A stretch of 39,636 nt of DNA from Lentisphaerota bacterium (GTDB lineage: Bacteria; Verrucomicrobiota; Kiritimatiellia; Kiritimatiellales; Pontiellaceae), in assembly GCA_012729265.1 (NCBI GenBank), contig JAAYDL010000220.1, positions 1 to 39,636 on the forward strand. Direction: 5' to 3'. Of this stretch, positions 21,566 to 32,059 are shown one piece after another; within the stretch, counting starts at the first letter, position 1, and each line of letters begins with the position of its first letter. Below the pieces are notes generated by a model, which saw nothing but the letters and a program-made list of their open reading frames with translations, was not told the origin of the DNA and ran no database searches. The position numbers were made by a program, and so were the translations under genes.

Positions 21566-24500
21566 TTAGGGCATCCGCACTTCAACCCTGTAAAACCCTG
21601 ACGATTCGGCGTTATGGAGGGTGTCGGTGTAGCTGTTTTGCGGATATTCAATCTCATCCTGCAAAACCTCGTAGTCGTCGGTCAGCGTTTCCCGCCACCG
21701 CACGGAATAGCTGCGACCCTCGACGGAGGTCCATTCAATCACAAAGCCGGTTGGAATCTGATTCGTTGAAACCGAAACCACAAACACGGAGTTAGGATCG
21801 CTCGGGTTCGTCCCTGCAATCCATTCCGAAATGTTATCAAACAGGTCGTTGTCATAGTCATCAGTCGGAGCCGATCCGAGAATTGATCCGAAATGAGTCG
21901 CTTCCCACCAATTGGGCATCCCATCGCCATCTTCGTCATCGTCTTCGTTGTAGTATTCGTAGGCCCCCATGTCGACCACGCCACCTGCAATACGCGGCAG
22001 CCCAGCCAGATCCAGTGCACCAACGACATACCCGTTAGACCCCGCATCGATGCACGGCGATCCCGCCGCCAAACGATAATCTCCGTTCGCCGCATCCACA
22101 AACAGCGGTACGTTCGTGATGTTGCCGTTCACGCCATGCGTCAAGTCGGGGGAACACGTGTAGTACGCACTGGAGTGATAAAAATTCTTCCCATTGGGAG
22201 CCGTGTTGCCATAGACAATGGTGTTTTTCGCCGTCCCACCAGCCATCCCGCCGCCGTAGGTTGCCGAATTCCCGTTGATGGTGCAGTTATTCGCCATGCC
22301 GTTATACATACCGCCTCCGTTGGTAGCCGAATTATCGCTGATGGTGCAGTTGTTCGCCACGCCATAATACATCCCTCCGCCCCACCTTGTAGAATTACCG
22401 CTGATGGTGCAGTTATTCGCCGTACCATAATGCATCCCGCCGCCGCGGGTTGCCGAATTGCCGCTGATGGTGCAGTTGGCGACAACAGGTGTGGTATCTG
22501 AGCAATAGATTCCGCCACCATTTTCCGCGTACCCGTTTGTAATCGTCAGCCCCTCGATCACGCTGGCTGTGTCACCTAAATCAAAACAAGAAACGCAGCC
22601 CTGTCCATCCACAATGGTCAATCCTGATCCATCGACGCCCACGATGTGAACCGGGTTTGAAACCGTTATCGCTGCCGACAAGGAATAGGTTCCGCTTCCA
22701 ACAAAAACCCATCCACTGGGAAGACCTTGCGCATCGACACCCGCTTGGATCGTCGCCTTGGCGCTCGCCCAGTTTCTACCATCGTTCGCATCATTTCCGT
22801 TTAGCGACACATGGATGGCGGTCTCTTCAAAGGAAACGATGGTAACCTTCTGCGTCGCCGACACCCCGCCCGGAAAATCGGCGTTGTACGCCGTCAGGAC
22901 CACGTCGAAGATACCAGCCGACGCCCACGCATGCACCACGGGAAGCGAATTGGTAATCTGCGTTCCATCGCCGAAATCCCAGACATGTTCAGAGAGCGCA
23001 CCATGAATCTGCCCATGAAACTGAATTGGATAATAGGGAACCATCATCAAATCGTTGGCAACAAAGTTGACCTCGATAGTTCCTCTCAGCAGATCATCGG
23101 AAGGCTCGTCGCATCCCATGGAGGGCGGATTGGCCCATACGTTCCCGTCGATATCGGTTCCAGTGGCATAGTCCGTACTGCCCTTGCCCCGGCAGGGCGA
23201 ATCTGCTGCAATGTGCGATGAGGAAGCCAGCATCGGCGCGTTCGTTATGTTGCCGTTCACGCCATGCGTCAAGTCGGGGGAACACGTGTAGTACGCACTG
23301 GATGAATAGAAATTGTTCCCTTTTAGATTATAGCACACAATGCAGTTGTTTGCCGTGCCTTCACTCATCCCGCTACCGTAGAATGCCGAATTACCAGTGA
23401 TGGTGCAGTTGTTTGCCGTACTCTTATACATCCCACCGCCCGTATGCGGTGCAGAGTTTCCGAAGATCGTGCAGTTATTCGCCGTGCCTTCATACATCCC
23501 GCCGCCATACTCCAGGCTGGCCGAATTATCGCTGATGGTGCAGTTGTTCGCGTTGGCTCTATACATCCCGCCGCCGTTTCGTGCAGAATTATCGCTGATG
23601 GTGCAGTTATTCGCCGTTCCGCCAGAGATTCCTCCGCCGTATTTTGCCGAATTGCCGCTGATGGTACAGTTGTTCGCAGTGCCGCCAACCATCCCGCCGC
23701 CGCTACCGCCGTTGTAAATGATGTTGGTACTTAAGGCCACATTCCCGCTGATGGTGCAGTTGGTAACAATGGGTACTATTCCAGAACAATAGATTCCTCC
23801 GCCATCTCCACTAGTATATCCATTCGTGATCGTCAGCCCCTCAATCACGCAAGCGGTGTTGCCCAGATTAAAGCAACGGACGTTGCCTTGCCCATCCACA
23901 ATGGTCGATTCCGCTCCATTGACTCCTACGATGTGAACCGGGTTTGAAACCGTTATCGTTTCCGACAAGGAATAGGTTCCTCCATCAATCAGAATCCAGC
24001 CATCTCTGAGATCTTGTGCATCGACACCCGCTTGGATCGTCGCCTTGGCGCTCGCCCAGCTTGTACCATCGTTTGTGTCGTTCCCATCTGGAGAAACATG
24101 GATGGCGGATCCCTCAAGGGAAACAATGGAAACCTCCTGCGTCGCCGAAACTCCATCTGGCCAATCGGCATTGTACGCCGTCAGCACCACATCATAGGTG
24201 CCCAATGCAGCCCAAACATGCTCCACTGAAAGCGAATTCGTAACCTGCGTGCCATCGGAAAAATCCCAGACATACATCAGGGCCGCGCCCTCGACCATTC
24301 CCTTGAAGGCAATCATTTCGCCGGGAAGTACTTTGTTCTCGCTAGACGTGAAGGAAACAGTGATGTCCCCGCCGGTCGTGCTGTATGGCTCGTCACATCC
24401 CATCGAGGGCGGATTAGCCCAAGCCTCGCCATCAATGTCCGTCCCAGTGGCATAGTCCGCGCTGCCCTTGCCCCGGCAAGGCGAATCCGCTGCAATGCGC

Positions 24501-27500
24501 GACGAGATGGTGAATACCGGCGCATTCGTGATGTTACCGTTCGCTCCGTGTGTTACTTCGGGCGAACAGGAATACCTTGCCGTTGTATTATATAGATCCT
24601 TCCCTGAAGGCGACGTATTGTACCAAACAATGCAGTTGTTTGCCGTACCCTCATACATCCCGCCGCCATACTGTGATGATGTATTCCCGATAACGGTGCA
24701 GTTATTCGCGATGAAAGCATACGTCCCTCCGCCATACCGTGATGCTGTATTCCCGATAACGGTGCAGTTATTCGCGGTGCAAGAAGACATCCCGCCGCCG
24801 TCCCGGGCCATATTCCCGCTAACGGTGCAGTTGTTCGCTGTGCTGCCATTCATCCCGCCGCCCACTTCGCCTGCCCTATTCCCGCTAATGGTGCAGTTGT
24901 TCGCTGTGCTGCCATTCATCCCGCCACCCCGTTCACCTGCGCTATTCCCGCTAACGGTGCAGTTGTTTGCCGTGCCTTTGCACATCCCGCCGCCTGACAC
25001 GCCGGCCCTATTTCCGCTGATGGTGCAGTTGGTGACGACAGGGGTGGTATCTAAGCAATAGATTCCACCACCAATGCCCGCGTATCCATTTGTAATCGTC
25101 AGCCCCTCAATCACGCAGGCGGTGTTGCCCAGATTGAAGCAACGGACGCTGCCTTTCCCATTCACAATGGTCGATCCCGGTCCATCGACGCTCAGTATAC
25201 GAACCGGCTTAGAAACCGTTATCGTTGCCGACAAGGAATAGGTCCCGCTTCCAACAAGAACCCAGCCATCTCTGATATCTTGCGCATCGACACCCGCCTG
25301 GATCGTCGCCTTGGCGCTTTCCCAGCTTGCGCCATCGTTTGCATCGTTCCCATTTAAGGAAACATGGATGGCAGACTCTTCAAAGGAAACGATGGAAACC
25401 TCCTGCGTCGCGGACACTCCGCCCGGAGAATCGGCGTTGTACGCCGTCAGGACCACGTTATAGATGCCGGGCACCACCCACGCATGCTCCACCGAAAGCG
25501 AATTCGCAACCCGCGTGCCATCGCCGAAATCCCATATATGAGCAGAGAGCGCTCCATGAATCTGCCCTTTAAACTGAATTGGACAACCAGTAAGCACCAT
25601 CGATTGATTGGCTACAAAGGCAACCTCGACAGGTCCTCTCGGAAACTCTGCGGGCTCGTCGCATCCCATGGAGGGCGGATTGGCCCATGATTCCCCGTCA
25701 ATATCGGTTCCGGCGGCATAGTCGGCACTACCTGCGCCACTGCAAGGTGAATCCGCTGCAATGTGCGAAGAGGAAACAAACACCGGCGCGTTCGTGATGT
25801 TTCCGCCCACGCCGTGAGTCACGTCAGGCGAACAGGAATATCTTGCCGTTGTGCCATCTATATCCTTTCCTGTAGTACTGTACCAAACAATACAGTTGTT
25901 CGCCGTGCCACGATACGTCCCGCCGCCCAAATTTTCGGTGATGGTGCAGTTGTTCGCCGTTGCACCATACATCCCGCGACCACTGTTCCCGCTGATCGTG
26001 CAGTTGTTTGCCGTACCCTCATACATCCCGCCGCCGTTTAGGGCCGTATTCCCGCTGATCGTACAATTGTTCGCCGTGCCACGATACATCCCGCCGCCCT
26101 TTTGAGTTGCCGTATTCCCGCTGATGGTGCAGTTGGTGACAACGGGTACCATACCAGAGCAATAGATTCCACCGCCATTGCCGCCAGTATATCCATTCGT
26201 GATCGTCAGCCCCTCAATCACGCAGGCCGTGTTGCCCAGATTGAAGCAACTAACGCTGCCTTGCCCATCCACGATGGTCGATCCCTGCCCATCGGCCCCC
26301 ACGATACGAACCGGCTTAGAAACCGTTATCGTTGCCGACAAGGAATAGGTTCCGCTTCCAACAAGAATCCAGCCACCTGGGAGCTCTTGCGCATCGATAC
26401 CCGCTTGGATCGTCGCCTTCGCGTTCGCCCAGCTTCTACCATCGTTCGTATCATCTCCGTCTGGTGACACACGGATAGATAAGTCTTCCATCGATGCAAT
26501 CCAGACTTCCTGCGTCGCCGAAACTCCATCTGACCAATCGGCGTTGTATGCCGTCAGCACCACGTTGAAGGTACCGGACTCCGCCCACGTATGCTCTACG
26601 GAAAGCGAATTGGTAACCTGTGTGCCATCGCCAAAGTTCCAGACATGCATCAGGGCCGCGCCCTCGATCATTCCCTTGAAGGCAATCATTTCGCCGGGAA
26701 GGACGCCGCCCTCGCCAGCCGTAAAGGAAACGTTGATGTTCCCGCCCGTCGTGCCGTAGGGTTCGTCACAGCCCATGGAGGGCGGATTGGCCCAGGCCTC
26801 CCCGTCGATATCTTTTCCGGTGGCATAGTCCGCGCTGCCCGCCCCCCGACAGGGCGAATTCGCCGCAATGTGTGAAGAGGTGACGAACATCGGCGCATTC
26901 GTGATGTTGCCGTTCGCACCGTGTGTTACGTCGGGCGAACAGGAATACTTTGCCGTTGTATCATATAAATCGTTCCCGGTGGGAGAGGTATTGCCATAGA
27001 CAATGCAGTTGTTCGCTGTGCCGACACACATCCCGCCGCCGTGTTCGGATGCCGTATTCCCGCTGATGGTGCAGTTGTTCGCCGTTCCGTTATACACTCC
27101 ACCGCCGGATAAAGCCCTGTTCCCTGTAATGAAACAGTTGGCGACGACAGGAGTGGTATCGGAGCAATAGATACCGCCGCCACCATTATCGCCGCAATCT
27201 CCATTTTTGATCGTCAGCCCCTCGATCACGCAGGCGGTGTTTCCCAGATCAAAACAACGGACGCTGTCTTGCCCATCCACAATGGTCGATCCTGGTCCAT
27301 CGACTCCCACGATGCGAACCGGCTTTGTAACCGTTATCGTTGCCGACAAGGAATAGGTCCCGCTTCCAACAAGGACTCCGCCGCCTACAAAATCTTGCGC
27401 ATCGACACCCGCTTGGATCGTCTTCTTGGCGCTTTCCCAGCTTGAGCCATCGTTCGCATCGTTCCCATTTGGGGAAACATAAATGGCGGTCTCTTCAAAG

Positions 27501-30500
27501 GAAACGATGGAAACCTCCTGCGTCGCCGATACTCCGTCTGGCCAATAGACATTGTACGCTGTGAGCACCACGTTGAAGGTACCGGACGCCGCCCACGCAT
27601 GCTCTACGGAAATCGAATTCGTAATCTGCGTTCCATCCCCAAAATCCCATACAACCAAATTGGCAGGCCCCTCCACATGCCTCCGGAAAGAGAGAGGAAA
27701 ACCATTTGCCACAATGGTATCACAGCTCTCGATCATAACCTGAAGCCAATCCTCCCCCTCACCGTGATATTCATCGCATCCGATGGAAGGCGGATTACCC
27801 CACGCTTCGCCATCGATATCCGTTCCGGTTGCATATGCCATATTCCCCGCACCTCTGCATGGCGAGTTCCAAGCAACATGCCCATCGGCAGTCAGAAGGG
27901 GCGAATTCGTGATATTTCCGTCGATGCCGTGCGTCAGATACGGCGAACAACTGAAGCGAGCGATTGCGGAGGAAAGATCATTTCCTGTCGGAGCTTCATT
28001 GTACCAAACGATACAGTTATTCACCGTGGCGTTGTATATTCCACCACCGAGTTCTTCCGCAGAGTTCCCGCTGATGGTGCAGTTGTTCGCCGTTCCATAA
28101 TACATCCCGCCGCCGTCGGAAGCCGAATTTCCAGTAATGGTGCAGTTGTTTGCCGTGCCTTGATAGATCCCGCCGCCATCTTCGAGGGCCGAATTCCCGC
28201 TGATGATGCAGTTGTACAGCGAACAGTAATAACTTCCGCCACCACCGCTGGCCGTATTCCCGATGATGGTGCAGTTGAATAAAGAACCCTTGTAGCATCC
28301 ACCCCCAAAATTATCGGAAGCATTTCCGACAAGTATACAGTTCGTAACGAGTCCGTCACCCCCGCGAATCGTCGGTCCGTCACCGGCGTTGAGGCTTACG
28401 CCGCCGCCCATGCAATCATAGTAAATCTGTCCGGAGGTCATGGTGTGTCCATTGGTGATGGTGAAACCGGAAAGGATGCCGGAACTCATATAAACGCCAC
28501 GCACGGCATTGCTGCCCAAAGGACCCTCTCCAACAATGTACGTATATTCCGGACCGTTGACCGACTGAACGGTAATATCGTTGGTGATGACCACGCGGTT
28601 CATGCAGGAAAATCCGGGCGTAACCGCTCCGCCGGCAGTATAGAACCCATCGGCAACCAGCACGGTGCTTCCCCATGTGTCATCCGCAATATCCACCGCA
28701 TCCTGAATAGTGGTTGCCGCCGTTGCCCAGCTGGTGTACGGAGCAACAGGCGAAGTGTTGCCTGCATTCACATAATAGGTACTGGAAGCGACCACCTGAA
28801 CCTGCGCCGTGGCCGAAACTCCATCCGGAAAATCGTCATTCCACGCCGTCAGTACCACGTCATAGTTTCCGGCCTCTCCAAACGCATGCGCCGGATAGGT
28901 TGTGTTCGGCAAAGATTCTCCATCCCCGAAGGCCCATCGGTTCGATGTGACTTCTCCCGTTATTTCAGCAAAAAAGCCCAGCGCATATCCCTTTGCAATT
29001 TTTGAACCCTCCATTGAAATGGAAACGGACAACGTCCCATCGAAAGGAGCCGAAGGTTCATCACATCCCATCGAAGAAGGCGTATTCCACGCATCCCCGT
29101 CAATGTCGGTGGCAGAAACATCGTCCGCAGATCCGGCTCCCACGCAGGGAGATTCGGAATGGATGTGGGAAGGACCCAGCAGCATAGGATCTGCTGAGAT
29201 ATTCCCCTCTCCTTCGGGCAAAGGGGTGGTACAGGAATAAGAGAATGTATCGTTAACCCAGTTGTCATCCGTAGAAAATGCCGTATTTGCATAAACAATG
29301 CAGTTGGTCAGCGTACAGCCGCTGGTCCCGCCTCCGAGAACGTCGGAGGTGTTGCCTGTAATCGTGCAATGCGTCAGCACACTTTCGTCACATCCGCCGC
29401 CAGTATTGGCGGCGAAATTACCGAAAATTGCACAATTGCTCAACGTACTGTTGGCGACTCCGCCCCCCTCATAAGCCATGTTCCCGAAAATCGTGCAATT
29501 AGTCAACGTACAGCCTTCGGCCCCGCCGCCACAGTCGGCCGTATTACCGCTAATCGTGCAGTCATATGCCGTGCATCCGTCCATCCCGCCACCAAAGCCC
29601 CCAGAGTTCCCGCTGATCGTACAGTTGTATGCCGTGCTCAGAAACAACCCACCGCCATAACGATACTGGGGGCTAGAATTGCCGCTGATCATACAGTTGT
29701 ATGCCGTCCCCTGGTACATCCCGCCACCGCTGTCGGATGAATTACCGACCACGACGCAATTGGTGATCACTGGGGTTGTGTCGTCGCAATAGATTCCTCC
29801 GCCGAAATTTTCAGAATAAGCGTTCGTAATCGTCAACCCCTCAATGACGCAGGACGTGTTTTCGAGATAAAAACAGCGCACACTGCCCTGCCCGTCCACG
29901 ATGGTGGTTTCCGGGCCGTTCACGCTCCGGATTGTAATCTGATTCTCGACCCGAAGTTCTGCATCCAGCATATAGTGCCCATCTTCCACCAGAATCACCC
30001 AGCCGTCTGCGGCAAACTCCAGCGCATCCTGAATATTGGTCGCAGCAGTCGCCCAAGTGGTGTAGGGAGCCGAGGCATTGAGCCCATTGCTCAGACAGAC
30101 AAACAAGGTTGCATCACCGTATCCGTCTCCGTCCGTATCCCAAAGAAGAGGGTCGCTCCCGAGTACATTGAATTCATGCCCGTCACTGATCCCGTCCCCG
30201 TCACTGTCCTTAAGCAACGGACCAGTGCCCATATTCATTTCTTCACCGTCAGACAATCCGTCATCATCACAGTCGGAATCTCCGGGATCGGTGCCGTATG
30301 TATGGACTTCATCTCCATCACTCAAACCATCCTGATCGCTGTCCGCAGCAATCGGATTCGTGTTGTACGTATTTATTTCTTCTCCATCAGTCAACCCATC
30401 ATCATCTGAATCCGCATCAGTTGGATCTGTTCTGTAAATACATTCTTCCCACTCATCATCGAGACCATCGGCATCAAAATCGATAATGTCGCGCAACCCG

Positions 30501-32059
30501 CAAACTGCCTGAACAGATGTTTCGGTATTTGTGATCGATGTGATTGTAAAATAGCGTCCATCAATGTACCGGCTATTGATGAGATGGACGTCCGATAGAT
30601 TTAAATTATTTGTAATAACATTATTCGTATTTGAAGTCGTTGCCAGTGTGAGTACCTGGCCAACTCCAATCACTCCTTGTCCATTGTCCACAATCTCCCA
30701 CTTTGTGCCGGCATCAAGCGTTAATGAACCCGATGACTTGAGGGTTCCCATGTAAGTCCCTATGATAGGAGCAATGATAGTCGAATTGGTTTCGGTGTGA
30801 ACAAAGGTGGCGGTGTTTCCTTTTGGGTTAGTGCCAAGATTCAATGTTCCTCCTGATTTAACCACCAAACCACTACTGAAAATTGCCCTTCCTCCGCTCC
30901 CCCCAACAATGAAGCTGCCGTACAAATTAAACTCGTTTGTACCAGCCAGCTCTATAGATATTACATTGTTGCCGGAGACCGTGACATCAGAAAGTTGTCC
31001 ATCAGTCCATTCTGTTATCTTCAGTGTCTCCCCTCTAAAATCAAGAGACACATTATTCGTAAACGTACTCTTTAAAGCCAATGTCGAAGCTGAAGTATTA
31101 GCAATCAGAATTCCATCATCAAAATTTCCGCCTTCAAGAGTAAGATTTGCTCTACCATATCCAGTCACATAAATGGATTTCCCGGCCTGCATCGTTTGTC
31201 CCGCAATCGTTCCAGCTTTTCCGCCGACAAACGTACCATCTTTAATGGCCAGGGTCGTCGTCCCACTTTTTGCGTTAACCAACAACGCATTACCCCCATT
31301 GGCCTTCCCCGGAGATGTTGACTCTTGCTTGGACACGCTACCGCCATCACCACCGATTACTTGTGTATCATCACTAAAATCGAGTACGACGGGTTTCGTT
31401 TCCTCTACAACAATACTGTCTCCGCCAAGAGCATCCCCTGTTTTCTTATCGGTACTAAACTCACCGCCGTTGCCCCCCTTGAAAATGCTGTTTGTTGCAT
31501 GCAGCGTTGACCCGACGGTAGACGTCGTTCCCTGCAACTTGAGACCAAACCCGGCATTAGCGGTTGATTTGCCTGCACCATTGGCAATTATCGTTCCCCC
31601 GTTACCACCGGCAATCGTCGCGTTAGTAAACGCACCGTTGACATTCTTGAGCAACATCCCGTCTCCGCCATCAACGCAGAATCTAGCGCTGCCTATCACG
31701 TTCGAAACAACCGTTATAACTCCACCGTCACTCCCGGTAATCGTGGAATTAGTAACGGTCATATCTTTCTTCGCTGTCGGATTATACATTAGGCCACCGT
31801 TTCCTAAGGAATAAAAATAAGAAGATGCGTTAGTAACAATCGCGGTGATCCACGCTTTATCATTCCAGTTCGAGGCAGTAATCGTGCTGTCTGTGATCAC
31901 CATCGCTGTGTTATTTGTGATCACCCATGCGTCAGAAGTCTTCGTATTCACTGCCCCGACAATATTTGTATTAAATATGTCAACAGCGCTGGCCCCTCCC
32001 GGAACAAGAACCGATCCGACACCGACTAATGCAATTATCAACAACGCTGTTTTTTTCAT
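21566..32059 (-). CDS. Giant modular secreted protein: TSP3-like repeats, seven beta-helix (PMP-like) modules, six PKD domains
   Basis: A 3497-residue exported protein. Signal peptide at residues 1-25 (ending GGASA). Residues about 30-500 are an Asn/Thr/Gly-rich, autotransporter-like beta-helix. Residues about 525-650 are thrombospondin-3-like Ca-binding repeats (DADGLDDEWEE, DSDDDGLTDGEE and others). From about 650 come seven modules (starts near 650, 1093, 1524, 1861, 2230, 2651, 3079). Each has a VSPNGNDANDG-type opening, a right-handed beta-helix with rungs like GGGMYxGTANNCTISGNSA (resembling chlamydial PMP repeats), and a cap SADYATGTDIDGEAWANPPS. PKD domains (VWDFGDGTQ) separate the modules. 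The end (about 3375-3497) has DGDGMPNWWE and a beta domain finishing FYRVEVRMP, perhaps a sorting or anchoring tail. No beta-barrel transporter is present. Adhesion or polysaccharide binding is plausible but unproven. GGGGG precedes the ATG. Confidence 0.85.
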   Translation of the reverse strand: MKKTALLIIALVGVGSVLVPGGASAVDIFNTNIVGAVNTKTSDAWVITNNTAMVITDSTITASNWNDKAWITAIVTNASSYFYSLGNGGLMYNPTAKKDMTVTNSTITGSDGGVITVVSNVIGSARFCVDGGDGMLLKNVNGAFTNATIAGGNGGTIIANGAGKSTANAGFGLKLQGTTSTVGSTLHATNSIFKGGNGGEFSTDKKTGDALGGDSIVVEETKPVVLDFSDDTQVIGGDGGSVSKQESTSPGKANGGNALLVNAKSGTTTLAIKDGTFVGGKAGTIAGQTMQAGKSIYVTGYGRANLTLEGGNFDDGILIANTSASTLALKSTFTNNVSLDFRGETLKITEWTDGQLSDVTVSGNNVISIELAGTNEFNLYGSFIVGGSGGRAIFSSGLVVKSGGTLNLGTNPKGNTATFVHTETNSTIIAPIIGTYMGTLKSSGSLTLDAGTKWEIVDNGQGVIGVGQVLTLATTSNTNNVITNNLNLSDVHLINSRYIDGRYFTITSITNTETSVQAVCGLRDIIDFDADGLDDEWEECIYRTDPTDADSDDDGLTDGEEINTYNTNPIAADSDQDGLSDGDEVHTYGTDPGDSDCDDDGLSDGEEMNMGTGPLLKDSDGDGISDGHEFNVLGSDPLLWDTDGDGYGDATLFVCLSNGLNASAPYTTWATAATNIQDALEFAADGWVILVEDGHYMLDAELRVENQITIRSVNGPETTIVDGQGSVRCFYLENTSCVIEGLTITNAYSENFGGGIYCDDTTPVITNCVVVGNSSDSGGGMYQGTAYNCMISGNSSPQYRYGGGLFLSTAYNCTISGNSGGFGGGMDGCTAYDCTISGNTADCGGGAEGCTLTNCTIFGNMAYEGGGVANSTLSNCAIFGNFAANTGGGCDESVLTHCTITGNTSDVLGGGTSGCTLTNCIVYANTAFSTDDNWVNDTFSYSCTTPLPEGEGNISADPMLLGPSHIHSESPCVGAGSADDVSATDIDGDAWNTPSSMGCDEPSAPFDGTLSVSISMEGSKIAKGYALGFFAEITGEVTSNRWAFGDGESLPNTTYPAHAFGEAGNYDVVLTAWNDDFPDGVSATAQVQVVASSTYYVNAGNTSPVAPYTSWATAATTIQDAVDIADDTWGSTVLVADGFYTAGGAVTPGFSCMNRVVITNDITVQSVNGPEYTYIVGEGPLGSNAVRGVYMSSGILSGFTITNGHTMTSGQIYYDCMGGGVSLNAGDGPTIRGGDGLVTNCILVGNASDNFGGGCYKGSLFNCTIIGNTASGGGGSYYCSLYNCIISGNSALEDGGGIYQGTANNCTITGNSASDGGGMYYGTANNCTISGNSAEELGGGIYNATVNNCIVWYNEAPTGNDLSSAIARFSCSPYLTHGIDGNITNSPLLTADGHVAWNSPCRGAGNMAYATGTDIDGEAWGNPPSIGCDEYHGEGEDWLQVMIESCDTIVANGFPLSFRRHVEGPANLVVWDFGDGTQITNSISVEHAWAASGTFNVVLTAYNVYWPDGVSATQEVSIVSFEETAIYVSPNGNDANDGSSWESAKKTIQAGVDAQDFVGGGVLVGSGTYSLSATITVTKPVRIVGVDGPGSTIVDGQDSVRCFDLGNTACVIEGLTIKNGDCGDNGGGGIYCSDTTPVVANCFITGNRALSGGGVYNGTANNCTISGNTASEHGGGMCVGTANNCIVYGNTSPTGNDLYDTTAKYSCSPDVTHGANGNITNAPMFVTSSHIAANSPCRGAGSADYATGKDIDGEAWANPPSMGCDEPYGTTGGNINVSFTAGEGGVLPGEMIAFKGMIEGAALMHVWNFGDGTQVTNSLSVEHTWAESGTFNVVLTAYNADWSDGVSATQEVWIASMEDLSIRVSPDGDDTNDGRSWANAKATIQAGIDAQELPGGWILVGSGTYSLSATITVSKPVRIVGADGQGSTIVDGQGSVSCFNLGNTACVIEGLTITNGYTGGNGGGIYCSGMVPVVTNCTISGNTATQKGGGMYRGTANNCTISGNTALNGGGMYEGTANNCTISGNSGRGMYGATANNCTITENLGGGTYRGTANNCIVWYSTTGKDIDGTTARYSCSPDVTHGVGGNITNAPVFVSSSHIAADSPCSGAGSADYAAGTDIDGESWANPPSMGCDEPAEFPRGPVEVAFVANQSMVLTGCPIQFKGQIHGALSAHIWDFGDGTRVANSLSVEHAWVVPGIYNVVLTAYNADSPGGVSATQEVSIVSFEESAIHVSLNGNDANDGASWESAKATIQAGVDAQDIRDGWVLVGSGTYSLSATITVSKPVRILSVDGPGSTIVNGKGSVRCFNLGNTACVIEGLTITNGYAGIGGGIYCLDTTPVVTNCTISGNRAGVSGGGMCKGTANNCTVSGNSAGERGGGMNGSTANNCTISGNRAGEVGGGMNGSTANNCTVSGNMARDGGGMSSCTANNCTVIGNTASRYGGGTYAFIANNCTVIGNTSSQYGGGMYEGTANNCIVWYNTSPSGKDLYNTTARYSCSPEVTHGANGNITNAPVFTISSRIAADSPCRGKGSADYATGTDIDGEAWANPPSMGCDEPYSTTGGDITVSFTSSENKVLPGEMIAFKGMVEGAALMYVWDFSDGTQVTNSLSVEHVWAALGTYDVVLTAYNADWPDGVSATQEVSIVSLEGSAIHVSPDGNDTNDGTSWASAKATIQAGVDAQDLRDGWILIDGGTYSLSETITVSNPVHIVGVNGAESTIVDGQGNVRCFNLGNTACVIEGLTITNGYTSGDGGGIYCSGIVPIVTNCTISGNVALSTNIIYNGGSGGGMVGGTANNCTISGNSAKYGGGISGGTANNCTISDNSARNGGGMYRANANNCTISDNSASLEYGGGMYEGTANNCTIFGNSAPHTGGGMYKSTANNCTITGNSAFYGSGMSEGTANNCIVCYNLKGNNFYSSSAYYTCSPDLTHGVNGNITNAPMLASSSHIAADSPCRGKGSTDYATGTDIDGNVWANPPSMGCDEPSDDLLRGTIEVNFVANDLMMVPYYPIQFHGQIHGALSEHVWDFGDGTQITNSLPVVHAWASAGIFDVVLTAYNADFPGGVSATQKVTIVSFEETAIHVSLNGNDANDGRNWASAKATIQAGVDAQGLPSGWVFVGSGTYSLSAAITVSNPVHIVGVDGSGLTIVDGQGCVSCFDLGDTASVIEGLTITNGYAENGGGIYCSDTTPVVANCTISGNSATRGGGMHYGTANNCTISGNSTRWGGGMYYGVANNCTISDNSATNGGGMYNGMANNCTINGNSATYGGGMAGGTAKNTIVYGNTAPNGKNFYHSSAYYTCSPDLTHGVNGNITNVPLFVDAANGDYRLAAGSPCIDAGSNGYVVGALDLAGLPRIAGGVVDMGAYEYYNEDDDEDGDGMPNWWEATHFGSILGSAPTDDYDNDLFDNISEWIAGTNPSDPNSVFVVSVSTNQIPTGFVIEWTSVEGRSYSVRWRETLTDDYEVLQDEIEYPQNSYTDTLHNAESSGFYRVEVRMP
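22119..27490 (-). repeat. Tandem 1.0-1.3 kb coding repeats within the giant gene
   Basis: Modules C to G start near 27490, 26480, 25375, 24108 and 22820 (reading leftward) and are strongly alike at the DNA level. One stretch of 56 bp is identical between 22119-22174 and 23247-23302. Nested inside are about 55-66-bp rung repeats whose number differs between modules. PKD domains alternate between two types, so C-D and E-F look like duplicates of a two-module unit. Confidence 0.8.

Noticed and set aside
22119-29800. CRISPR-like regularly spaced repeats
   Set aside because: The repeats are in-frame codons for beta-helix rungs (GGGMY, NNCTISGN) within one long gene, and the spacers are also coding.
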